From NCBI GenBank assembly GCA_965237595.1, contig CBDEFY010000006.1, positions 310,001 through 374,000 on the forward strand: 64,000 nucleotides of DNA, given 5' to 3'. The translations under genes and the position numbers were made by a program. Below are positions 49,964-57,822 of the stretch, piece by piece. Numbering within the stretch: position 1 is the stretch's first letter; each line of letters opens with the position of its first letter. The stretch is from UBA9611 sp965237595 (GTDB lineage: Bacteria; Chloroflexota; Dehalococcoidia; Lucifugimonadales; UBA3495). Below the pieces are notes generated by a model. That model was not told where the DNA came from, did no database searches, and saw only the letters and a program-made list of their open reading frames with translations.

Positions 49964-50989
49964 ATGGCACCAGGAAACAACAAGTCCAAGAACACCAGCA
50001 GCGTAATCTTCTCCGGCATGCGGCCTACCGGGTTGCTGCACTTGGGCAATTACATGGGGGCCCTGCAGAATTGGGTCGCCCTGCAACAGGACTACGACTG
50101 CATATACTGCGCCGTGGACATCCACGCTTTGACCACCGTGGAGTCCGCGGAAGAGACCGGCAGCATCAAGCCCAACATCGAAGAAATGGTGCTGGACTGG
50201 CTGGCCGCCGGGATCGACCCGGAAAAGAGCATCGTATTCGTCCAGTCCCACGTCCCGGAAGTGATGACCCTGCACACCCTCCTCAGCATGGTCACGCCCC
50301 TGGGTTGGCTGACCAGGGTGCCCACCTTCAAAGACAAGGTCCGGCAGATGCATCAGACCGAGGAGACGGTGAATTACGGTCTGGTGGGCTATCCGGTGCT
50401 CCAGACCGCCGACATCATCCTCTACAAGGCCGACACCGTGCCCGTGGGACAGGACCAAGTGCCCCATATAGAGCTGTCCCGGGAGATTGTGCGGCGGTTC
50501 AACAACCTGTTCGGCGAGACCTTCCCCGAGCCCCAGGCCAAGCTCACCGAAGCGCCCCTTCTGTTGGGGCTGGACGGCCGGAACAAGATGTCCAAAACTT
50601 TGGATAACCACTTGGACCTGGCCGCCACGCCCGAGGAGACCACCAAGCGCGTACTGACGGCCTTCACGGACCCGGAACGGGTGCGCCGGGAGATACCAGG
50701 CCGGCCCGAGGTCTGCAATATCTACTCAATGCACAAGATCTTCAGCGGGGCCGAAGCGTCCAACACCGTCTACGCCGAATGCACCACCGCCCAGCGGGGC
50801 TGCGTCGACTGCAAACGCCACCTGGCAGACAGCATCAACGAATATCTCATGGACTTTCGTGAGCGGCGCGCTGACCTCAAGGCCCGCCCCGGCTACGTCC
50901 AAGAGATATTCCATGAGGGCGCAACGAAGGCCAAGGCCATCGCCGTGGAAACCATAGCGGAGGTTTACGAGAAGATGGGGTTGGTATAA
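49964..50989 (+). CDS. trpS: tryptophan--tRNA ligase
   Basis: This 341-residue class I aminoacyl-tRNA synthetase charges tRNA-Trp. The HIGH-like motif is HLGN (residues 26-29, in GLLHLGNYMGALQNW) and the KMSKS loop reads GRNKMSKTLDN. The tryptophan-site stretch YPVLQTADIILYKADTVPVGQDQ is conserved. ATG 49964 is preferred over the upstream in-frame start because the family begins near FSGMRPTG. The stop is embedded in the 24-bp-arm palindrome at 50981-51029. Confidence 0.95.
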   Translation: MAPGNNKSKNTSSVIFSGMRPTGLLHLGNYMGALQNWVALQQDYDCIYCAVDIHALTTVESAEETGSIKPNIEEMVLDWLAAGIDPEKSIVFVQSHVPEVMTLHTLLSMVTPLGWLTRVPTFKDKVRQMHQTEETVNYGLVGYPVLQTADIILYKADTVPVGQDQVPHIELSREIVRRFNNLFGETFPEPQAKLTEAPLLLGLDGRNKMSKTLDNHLDLAATPEETTKRVLTAFTDPERVRREIPGRPEVCNIYSMHKIFSGAEASNTVYAECTTAQRGCVDCKRHLADSINEYLMDFRERRADLKARPGYVQEIFHEGATKAKAIAVETIAEVYEKMGLV

Positions 50990-51029
50990 CGTAGGGGCAC
51001 GGCAGTGCCGTGCCCCTACGTTATACCAA
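50981..51029. repeat. perfect 24-bp-arm palindrome across the trpS stop
   Basis: The left arm 50981-51004 is the exact reverse complement of 51006-51029 around a single G. The inner CGTAGGGGCACGGCA core is shared with 29251-29289, while the outer TTGGTATAA belongs to the trpS 3' end and is mirrored after the core. It may also serve as terminator. Confidence 0.9.
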
Positions 51030-51081
51030 CAATGCCTATTAGCTCTTTGGGGACTCCCCTATCCTGAATCACCGAAGTTTT

Positions 51082-51903
51082 ATGCCTGACGATTTGTTGC
51101 CGGTGTCCAAGAATGGGCGCACGGCCATGGACGTTGCCTTGGAGGCGGCACGGGCCGCCGGGGCGATTTTCCGGGACAGGTTCCATTCGGAGAAGGAGGT
51201 CCACTTCAAGGGCCGCTCCGATATCGTGACCGATGTTGACCTGGCCGCCGAGAAGACCATCCTAGAACTGCTCACCGGCGAGTTCCCCGAGTTCAGCATC
51301 CTGGCCGAGGAATCCAAGCCCGTCAAAGGCGACTCGCCCTACACGTGGGTGGTCGACCCCTTGGACGGCACCCGCAACTACGCCCACGGCATCCCCCACT
51401 TCTGCACCATCATCGCCCTGGCCAAGGACGACCACGTGATCGCCGGCGTGACCTACGACCCGATGCGTGAAGAGATGTTCACCGCCCAGGAAGGCAAGGG
51501 AGCATTTCTCAACGGCACCAAGATCAGAGCTTCCGAGACCACGGAACTCAGCCGCAGCCTGCTCTGCTGCGACCTTGGCTACGTAGACGAGAAGGCCGGG
51601 CTGGCCTTAGACCTGGTCCGGTCCCTTTGGCCTGGGATGTACAGCGTCCGGTTCATGGGCTCTTCGGGCCTGGGCGTGGCCTACGCCGCCGCCGGCCGGG
51701 TGGACCTCTACTTCCACCATTCCCTGTCCCCCTGGGACATCGCCGCTGGCCTGGTCTTGGCCCAAGAAGCCGGGGCCAAAGTAGTGGACCGCCAGGGCAA
51801 AAACGCCACCCTCTTCAGCCCCAGCGTAATCGTCTCCAGCCCAGTTCTGGTGGCAGAATTCCTCAGGACGACAGACGGGCAGCCTTGGCGGACGGCTATT
51901 TAG
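51082..51903 (+). CDS. inositol monophosphatase-family protein
   Basis: This 273-residue Mg-dependent, Li-sensitive-type phosphatase acts on sugar or inositol phosphates. The metal-binding motifs are complete: ILAEESKP (Glu), VVDPLDGTRNYAHGIPHFC and SPWDIAAGLVLAQEAGA. The specific substrate (myo-inositol-phosphate, histidinol-phosphate or bisphosphate nucleotide) cannot be decided. It starts about 50 bp after the palindrome that ends trpS. Confidence 0.9.
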   Translation: MPDDLLPVSKNGRTAMDVALEAARAAGAIFRDRFHSEKEVHFKGRSDIVTDVDLAAEKTILELLTGEFPEFSILAEESKPVKGDSPYTWVVDPLDGTRNYAHGIPHFCTIIALAKDDHVIAGVTYDPMREEMFTAQEGKGAFLNGTKIRASETTELSRSLLCCDLGYVDEKAGLALDLVRSLWPGMYSVRFMGSSGLGVAYAAAGRVDLYFHHSLSPWDIAAGLVLAQEAGAKVVDRQGKNATLFSPSVIVSSPVLVAEFLRTTDGQPWRTAI

Positions 51904-51985
51904 CCAAACGGCCTTCGGCTTGCCTTAGCTCTAGCCCCCACGGGAACATGGTGGAAACACGTTTGGCGTTCCTAGGCCTTTTGCC

Positions 51986-52790
51986 ATGCTTCCACCGACA
52001 ATCCTTAGGCGAGCCGTACTTGCCCTGACCACACTGGTCCTGGGGCTTTTGGCCGCGTGCGGCTCCGCTGAAGGCGAATCCTCTAAGTCCGGACCGATTG
52101 TCAAAGGCGTCCCAGCGCCGTCCTACCTGCTTATCCGGCCCCCGTTGTCGGCGGACTACCCCATCCACGTTTGAGGAGTCCGAGTCGTTGCGTCTGACGC
52201 CCATCATCTACGGCCCAGAGGCGATGAAGGCGGGTCAGTCTTTCCGGTATGCCGTGAGTGTCTTCGATTGTTGCCTGGTCGTTCGCCAGGTGCAAGTCTC
52301 AGCAGTCTGGTCGGTGGAGCCTGAGGGGATTGCCACCATCAATGAGTAGACCGGCTTCTTGCTCGTCGAGGAATCGGCCCCTCACGGTTCGATGGTCACT
52401 CTAAAGGCCGACGTGGAAGGAGTGGAAAGCGCTCTCGTCAGGGACTTGACCGTTTTTTCTCGCCAGCAAAACCCTCTGGTGGGCCGGTGGCGAGAAGACC
52501 ATCCCCACGAGGGCATCAGAGAATTGTTGTTCCAGTCTGATGGGCAATACGCCGCCACTTGGATGCTCCTAGAATCCTGGATGGACCTGTTCGGGACCTA
52601 TACGGTCGACCCCAGCACAGGCAAGATCGAGGTCATCAAGGATTGGGAGCGAATAGAGACGCCCGGATTTGAGGGACGTGGCGACTACCGGATCGACGAA
52701 GAAGGCCGGTTACTGATGACGGGAATCTGCCCATCGGAACCCGACCCCGAGAACCCCGATTGCATCCGCCGGTTCGTCCGCTCGAATTAG
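51986..52790 (+). pseudogene. lipoprotein pseudogene
   Basis: ATG 51986 begins a lipoprotein signal (RRAVLALTTLVLGLLAACGS, with lipobox LAAC). The frame then stops near 52173. A second frame picks up FEESESLRLTPIIYGPEAMKAG and runs to an in-frame TAG at 52347 in the middle of a domain (EGIATINE, stop, TGFLLVEESAPHG). It then continues to a lipocalin-like C-terminal stretch (LVGRWREDHPHEGIRELLFQSDGQ). One frameshift and one nonsense codon make an active product unlikely. Its 3' end overlaps the opposite CoA-transferase gene by 81 bp. Confidence 0.7.
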
Positions 52791-53984
52791 GGTTACCGAC
52801 CCGGCCGCCACCAACTTGTCAACCTCTGCCTGGCTGAAGCCTTGTTCTAGGAGGACTTGGGCGCTGTGTTCGCCCAGCATGGGGGCGCGGGTGCGTATCC
52901 GGCCGGGGGTTACCGATAGTTTCACGGGGATACCGATGTTATGTATCGTGCCCAGCTCAGGGTCCTCCAGTTCAACCAGCATCTTCCGAGCCAGCACCTG
53001 GGGGTCCTTGTAGACTTGGTCCATGTTGTTGATGGGCCCGGCCACTACACCCGCTTTTTGAAGCATCTCCAGCCAGTGGCCGGTAGTCTCCTTGGTGAAG
53101 GTCTCTTCCAGCAGATTCGCCAGTTCCTCTTCCCGGCTTTTGCGGTCGCCGGGCAGCTTGAAGCGCGGGTCGTCAATCAGGGCCTCCAGGCCGATGGCAC
53201 GGCAGAGTTGCTCCCAAGTAGGCTGGGTAGCCGCGCCGATGTTTAGGTAACCATCTGCTGTGCGCAGGGCCTGATACGGGGCCGATACCCGGTGGGCCGA
53301 ACCTAAGGGGCCGGGCACCTCCCCGTCGGCGAAGTAGACCGAAGGCTCCCACACGGTATAGGCCACTCCGGCTTCCATCAGCGAGGTGTCGACGTGCTGT
53401 CCGTGGCCCGTCTTGAGGGAGTGGATGTAAGCGCAGAGGATACCGTTGGCCGCCAGCAGCCCCGCCGAGATGTCGGTGATGGGCACCCCCACCTTGGCCG
53501 GGGGCATGCCAGGGTGGCCGGTGATACTCATCAATCCGCTCACACCTTGGGCCACCAAGTCGAACCCGCTCTTGGCGGCGTCTGGGCCGGTGGCGCCGAA
53601 GCCGGACACGGAACAATAGACCAGGCTGGGCTTGATGGCGGCCAGAGTCTCGTATCCCAGTCCCAACCGGCCCATGACGCCGGGCCGGAAATTCTCCACC
53701 ACCACGTCAACTCCCTCCACCAGACGCTTAAACGCGGCCTGCCCGGTCTGGCTCCGGAGGTCCAAAACCAAGCTGCGCTTGTTGCGGTTCAAGGCCAGGA
53801 ACCCCGCCGACCATTCCTTGATGAAGGGCGGGCCCATGCGGCGGTTGTCGTCGCCGCCGTTGGGCTTCTCAACCTTGATTACGTCGGCCCCCATGTCCGC
53901 CAGCACCATGGTGCAATAGGGTCCGGCCATGATTTGGGTCAGATCCAACACCACCATTCCGGACAGAGCGGAATCGGTCGTCAT
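52710..53984 (-). CDS. family III CoA-transferase (CaiB/BaiF)
   Basis: An intact enzyme of about 424 residues that transfers CoA between carboxylic acids. Features are VVLDLTQIMAGPYCTMVLADMGADVIKVEKP at the N-terminus (in pieces), CSVSGFGATGPDAAKSGFDLVAQ with the catalytic Asp of the SGFD motif, GHGQHVDTSLMEAGVAYTVWE, and EHSAQVLLEQGFSQAEVDKLVAAG near the end. The last 27 or so residues after VAAGSV are unlike the family and read through the tail of the neighbouring pseudogene. ATG 53984 follows GGAGA. Substrates are unknown. Confidence 0.9.
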   Translation of the reverse strand: MTTDSALSGMVVLDLTQIMAGPYCTMVLADMGADVIKVEKPNGGDDNRRMGPPFIKEWSAGFLALNRNKRSLVLDLRSQTGQAAFKRLVEGVDVVVENFRPGVMGRLGLGYETLAAIKPSLVYCSVSGFGATGPDAAKSGFDLVAQGVSGLMSITGHPGMPPAKVGVPITDISAGLLAANGILCAYIHSLKTGHGQHVDTSLMEAGVAYTVWEPSVYFADGEVPGPLGSAHRVSAPYQALRTADGYLNIGAATQPTWEQLCRAIGLEALIDDPRFKLPGDRKSREEELANLLEETFTKETTGHWLEMLQKAGVVAGPINNMDQVYKDPQVLARKMLVELEDPELGTIHNIGIPVKLSVTPGRIRTRAPMLGEHSAQVLLEQGFSQAEVDKLVAAGSVTLIRADEPADAIGVLGVGFRWADSRHQ

Positions 53985-54127
53985 TTGGTCTCCGTGCCAG
54001 CCTATCTCCCTTGACGCAACGTACGGGATACTGATTGAATCCAAAGATTGCGGGATGCATCCGAAGTACACAAGACCCTGCCCGCAGGGTAGTCTCCAAC
54101 AACCAGCCACCACTCAGGGAGTGAAAA

Positions 54128-55606
54128 TTGGTCAAGCCCGCAGAGAAAGCGAAACTAAGGGTCAAACAGGACGCGGATTACATCTTTCACGAATTAACCC
54201 GGAGCATCTGCCCAGAGTGCAAAGAGGTGATCGACGCCCAAATCATCATCCGCGACAACAAGGTTTTCATGCGCAAACGGTGCCCAACCCACAGCTGGTT
54301 CGAGGGAATCATCAGCTCCGACGCCCAGATGTACGTGGACTCCGTCAAGTTCAACAAGCCGGGGACCATCCCCCTGGAATTCAGCACGGAGGTCAAGGAC
54401 GGCTGCCCACTGGACTGCGGCCTGTGCCCGGAGCACAAACAGCATATGTGCCTCGCCTTGATCGAGGTCAACTCGGCCTGTAACCTGAACTGTCCCATCT
54501 GCTTCGCCAACGCGGGCGTGGGGTTCAGCCTGACCATGGAGCAGGTGGAATTCATGTTGGACCGCTTCGTGGAGATTGAGGGCGACCCGGAAGTCATCCA
54601 ATTCAGCGGCGGCGAGCCGACCATTCACCCCGACCTGTTGGAGATGATTCAGGCCGCCAAGGACCAGGGCATCCGCCAGGTAATGGTCAACACCAACGGC
54701 GTCCGTATCGCCAGGGACGACAAGTTCCTGGAAGGGCTGGCCAGGCAGAACCCGGTAATCTATTTCCAATTCGACGGTCTGCGCCGAGAGACCTATGAGA
54801 CCATCCGGGGCGAAGACCTCTTGGACCTGAAACTCAAGGCCCTGGACCGGTTGGCTGCGAAGGGTCTGGACGCCGTTCTGGTCGCGGCCATCGAACGGGG
54901 AGTAAACACCGATGAAGTGGGCGCCATCTTGGAATTCGGCCTGGAGCACCCCGCGGTGCGTGGCGTCGTCTTCCAACCGGTGACCCACGTCGGCCGGCAC
55001 ATTACATTCGACCCCATGGAACGGGTGACCATCCCCGACGTGATACACGGCATCGTCGACCAGACCAAGGGCCGGTTCGTGCTGGAGGACTTTGTGCCCG
55101 TGCCCTGCTATTTTCCCACCTGCCAGGTAAACTCCTACGTGTTCGTGGACGGCGAGAAGACGGTGCCGCTGCCCCGCATGTTGGACATCGACCAATACCT
55201 GGACTACATCACCAACCGCGCCCTGCCCAAACCGACCAATTCGGCCGACGTGCAAAAGGCCCTGGGAGGTCTATGGTCGGCCTCGGCCGTGGCGGGCACC
55301 GAAAAGACCGCCGGCCAGTTCCAGTGCACCTGCGGACCGGGACTGGAACTGGGCTACGAGTTGGCCCACCTGAAGGACCACATCTTCCAGATCGCCATCA
55401 AGGACTTTCTAGACCCCTATACATTCAACGTGAAACAGGTTATGAAGTGCTGCGTGGGCATCCTGGTCCCCGACGGCCGGATCATACCGTTCTGCGCGTA
55501 TAACTCGGTGGGGTACCGGGAAGAGATACGGGAACAACTCAGCCAAGAACAATCATTAGAGATAGCCAGGAGCAAGATAAGGTTTGCCGAGCGAAGCAAT
55601 AGCTAA
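54128..55606 (+). CDS. radical SAM protein of the COG1964/MJ0619 group (Tes-like)
   Basis: This 492-residue protein has the layout of the archaeal group that includes tetraether synthase Tes and the methanopterin-methylase MJ0619. A rubredoxin-like N-terminus holds C28, C31 and C52 (SICPEC and KRCPTH). An auxiliary Cys set follows in GCPLDCGLCPEHK (C93, C97, C100). The SAM cluster is in CNLNCPICFANAG (C118, C122, C125), and extra cysteines lie in CYFPTC, FQCTCG and MKCCVG. Tes joins lipid chains end to end; the role in bacteria is open. A TTG start follows GGGAG. The methyltransferase and a PlsY-like gene come next. Confidence 0.8.
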   Translation: MVKPAEKAKLRVKQDADYIFHELTRSICPECKEVIDAQIIIRDNKVFMRKRCPTHSWFEGIISSDAQMYVDSVKFNKPGTIPLEFSTEVKDGCPLDCGLCPEHKQHMCLALIEVNSACNLNCPICFANAGVGFSLTMEQVEFMLDRFVEIEGDPEVIQFSGGEPTIHPDLLEMIQAAKDQGIRQVMVNTNGVRIARDDKFLEGLARQNPVIYFQFDGLRRETYETIRGEDLLDLKLKALDRLAAKGLDAVLVAAIERGVNTDEVGAILEFGLEHPAVRGVVFQPVTHVGRHITFDPMERVTIPDVIHGIVDQTKGRFVLEDFVPVPCYFPTCQVNSYVFVDGEKTVPLPRMLDIDQYLDYITNRALPKPTNSADVQKALGGLWSASAVAGTEKTAGQFQCTCGPGLELGYELAHLKDHIFQIAIKDFLDPYTFNVKQVMKCCVGILVPDGRIIPFCAYNSVGYREEIREQLSQEQSLEIARSKIRFAERSNS

Positions 55607-56358
55607 AGCCTGTTGCGCCGACCTCTATCAGTCGGACCTGGCCAAGCTGATTATGTTGCGACACCCTGCATCCCGGCGGGCTGGGCCTGACCAACAAGCT
55701 GGGCCGCCTCATGGGGCTACAACCCGGCAACTGGGTGGCCGACTTGGCCAGCGCTCAAGGGACCAGCGCCCAGGGCCTGGGCCGGGTGTACCGCTGCAGC
55801 GTGCTGGGGGTCGAGTTCGGCGCCGAGGCTGTGCGCCATGCTTACAACGATTTACCGGGGGCAAGCCGCGCACACTTCGTCCGGGGCGATGTCGAAAGCC
55901 TGCCCCTGCGTTCCCGGGCCTTCGATGTCGCAGTGTGCGAGTGCTCCATGAGCCTCTTCATCAACAAGGTCCAAGCCGTGGCCGAAACCGCCCGGTTGCT
56001 CCGCCCCGGAGGCAGATTCGGCTTGAGCGACGTGACCATCGAGCCGGGCTCGTTGCCCCCCGAGCTGGAAGGGGAGTTGGGCCAGGTTTTGTGCCTGACC
56101 GCCGACGGCTATGCGGGTCTGCTGGAAGATGGCGGGTTTACCGTAACCGAGCGCCTGGACGCCTCCGGTGAGATAGTCAAGATCCTGGACCAGGTTGCAT
56201 CCAAACTGGCGGCCTTTTTGGCCTTTCAGCGTATGGCCAGCGCCCATTCGGGCGGCAGCCAACTGGAACGGGCGCCGGAACTAGTGGGAAAGGTCAGGGA
56301 GATGGTGGCGGCGGGAGAGTTGGGCTACTGGCTCTTCGTTGGCGAGAAACGGCCTTAG
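55584..56358 (+). CDS. SAM-dependent methyltransferase, frameshifted near the N-terminus
   Basis: A class I methyltransferase whose first part (EAIAKACCADLYQSDLAKLIM, from TTG 55584, overlapping the radical SAM gene end) is in one frame. The remainder (LHPGGLGLTNKLGRLMGLQPG onward) is in the next. A one-base change near 55665 would fuse them. The SAM-binding motif is degraded, WVADLASAQGTSA in place of the usual DLGCGxG, followed by VLGVEFGAEAV and FDVAVCECSMSLF. The C-terminal part is helical. Related proteins occur with arsenite-type methylases, but the substrate is unknown. Confidence 0.7.
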
Positions 56359-56546
56359 GGGATTTCAGCGTCACGGTTTACCACCTTTACTTACCTATCG
56401 CCATCGGCCTGTCTGGTATATCATTGACACCGGACTATCCCGTTTCCGGCCGGACGATGATCGCTTCAATCCCCACTCTTCACCGTCCTGACCAGCCGCC
56501 TCACTTCACCGGTCCCGAGGCCCGGCCCCTCGTCCATAGATAAGCC

Positions 56547-57251
56547 ATGATTGGAGGCCTGATACTGGTCCAAAAAATAGTGATGGCAGTTGCCGCCGGG
56601 TATCTGCTGGGCGCTCTGCCATTTGCTCACATCGCCTCCCGGATTCGCGGGATCGACGTTTTCACTACGGGCAGCACCTTGGCTGGCAGCGCCAACGTTT
56701 TCTTCAACGTGGGCCATCGTACGGGAGCATTGGTCTTCGCGGGAGACGTGGCCAAGGGCGGTGCAGCGGTGTTCGCCGCTTGGGCCCTAGAAGTTCCGCC
56801 GGCCCTGATGCTGGTGGCGGGTGGGGCCGCTGTGGTGGGTCACTGGAGGTCTGTCTTCACCGGATTTAGGGGCGGCGACGGCATGGCCCCTCTGATGGGC
56901 GTGTCCTTGGTGCTGATGCCCGCGCTCGCCGTGCTGGGTGTCGCTTCGGGTCTGGCGGCCATCGCGCTCATGCGTCATTCAGCCTTGCGGTCTATCTGGG
57001 GGGTATCGGTCTGTTTCCTGGTGATGCTGGCCGTCAGCCAGTACTACCAGATCGAACGGGACTTGGTCTTCGGGCTGGTCGTTTTGGCGTCTCTGGTCCT
57101 ACTGCGGAGCATGTTCACCCGGCGGCGCAGACTCCACGCCGCAGACCACCCGGTCTACCGGGACAATGAAGAAGACCACGGACTGGAAGACGGCGCCGAT
57201 GCTGAAACAGACTCCGACTCCGAACTTGGTCCCGCCGCCAACCGCCGTTAG
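56547..57251 (+). CDS. divergent PlsY-like membrane acyltransferase homologue
   Basis: A 234-residue polytopic protein resembling glycerol-3-phosphate acyltransferase PlsY. The N-terminal GYLLGALPFAHIASR and the three conserved motifs are present but altered: GSTLAGSANVFFNVG in place of GSGNxGATN, VAKGGAAV, and GHWRSVFTGFRGGDGMAP, where Asp replaces the Lys or Arg of GG(K/R)GxA (residues 109-114). A charged cytoplasmic tail (RRRRLHAADHPVY...) follows. A regular PlsY is encoded at 62141, so this paralogue may have a different acceptor or be non-catalytic. Confidence 0.75.
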   Translation: MIGGLILVQKIVMAVAAGYLLGALPFAHIASRIRGIDVFTTGSTLAGSANVFFNVGHRTGALVFAGDVAKGGAAVFAAWALEVPPALMLVAGGAAVVGHWRSVFTGFRGGDGMAPLMGVSLVLMPALAVLGVASGLAAIALMRHSALRSIWGVSVCFLVMLAVSQYYQIERDLVFGLVVLASLVLLRSMFTRRRRLHAADHPVYRDNEEDHGLEDGADAETDSDSELGPAANRR

Positions 57252-57267
57252 GCCCTCGGCTTAGCCT

Positions 57268-57307
57268 AACAAATCGGCCCGTCGTAGCTACGACGGGCCG
57301 ATTTGTT
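57268..57307. terminator. bidirectional terminator (perfect 40-nt palindrome)
   Basis: The arms 57268-57287 and 57288-57307 are exact reverse complements, starting AACAAATCGGCCCG. It lies between the converging PlsY-like and ABM genes, with A/T-rich outer ends suited to termination on both strands. Confidence 0.85.
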
Positions 57308-57342
57308 GCCATAGGTTAATTATGGTGAGGGAGCGAACGCAG

Positions 57343-57636
57343 TTAGACTCCTACAACATCGAAGTAGCGAATACTTGGTGGACTGGCCACCCAACTCATC
57401 AATTTATCTATGTCTCCCCTCTCGGTACGCCATGCATGGTATTTCTCGTGTTGTTGCTTTGAGTACCAGTTTTCAACGACGACCATGTTGTTCGGGTCGA
57501 CCTGATTTTCGTGTACGGTAATCGAATTGCAGCCGTCGGACCCCCTTGTCTGAAAAAGTTCATCCCTACAATAGTTCTTCAAGTCTTTAATATGTTCGGG
57601 TTTGAGGTTCAATTCTAGAATCACAAGAACGGACAT
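57343..57636 (-). CDS. antibiotic biosynthesis monooxygenase (ABM) domain protein
   Basis: A 97-residue dimeric alpha/beta-barrel domain. MSVLVILELNLKPEHIKDLKNYC, SITVHENQVDPNNMVVVENWYSKQQHEKYHAW and SPPSIRYFDVV (in pieces) match the ABM fold, which includes quinol monooxygenases and haem-degrading enzymes. The active residues vary, so the activity is unknown. GGAGGT precedes the ATG, and a good promoter lies about 100 bases upstream, so it is monocistronic. Confidence 0.8.
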   Translation of the reverse strand: MSVLVILELNLKPEHIKDLKNYCRDELFQTRGSDGCNSITVHENQVDPNNMVVVENWYSKQQHEKYHAWRTERGDIDKLMSWVASPPSIRYFDVVGV

Positions 57637-57733
57637 CTTTGAATACCTCCAAGAACTAAGTCAGAATTCGTTAGCCACGATTTCTCGATTCGGTTGGATT
57701 TCCATAAACACCGATTCTCGTGGTGTGGCGAGA

Positions 57734-57762
57734 ACTATAAAATAACGTTCTGAACGCGTCAA
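57734..57762 (-). promoter_or_regulatory. sigma-70-type promoter of the ABM gene
   Basis: On the minus strand TTGACG (57757-57762), a 17-base spacer and TATAGT (57734-57739) lie about 100 bases before the ATG at 57636. Confidence 0.7.
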
Positions 57763-57822
57763 TAGCACTCCGAACCATTCAATTTCTCAGTTAGGACAAC
57801 AGTATGACGCCGCGTAAAGGCA

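Noticed and set aside
52347..52349. TAG in the lipoprotein gene as a recoded codon
   Set aside because: The same gene also has a frameshift, and no sign of pyrrolysine machinery exists; a plain nonsense mutation is simpler.
54194..55255. A 353-residue antisense frame opposite the radical SAM gene
   Set aside because: Val/His/Gly-rich composition and no domain; the sense gene has complete cysteine motifs.
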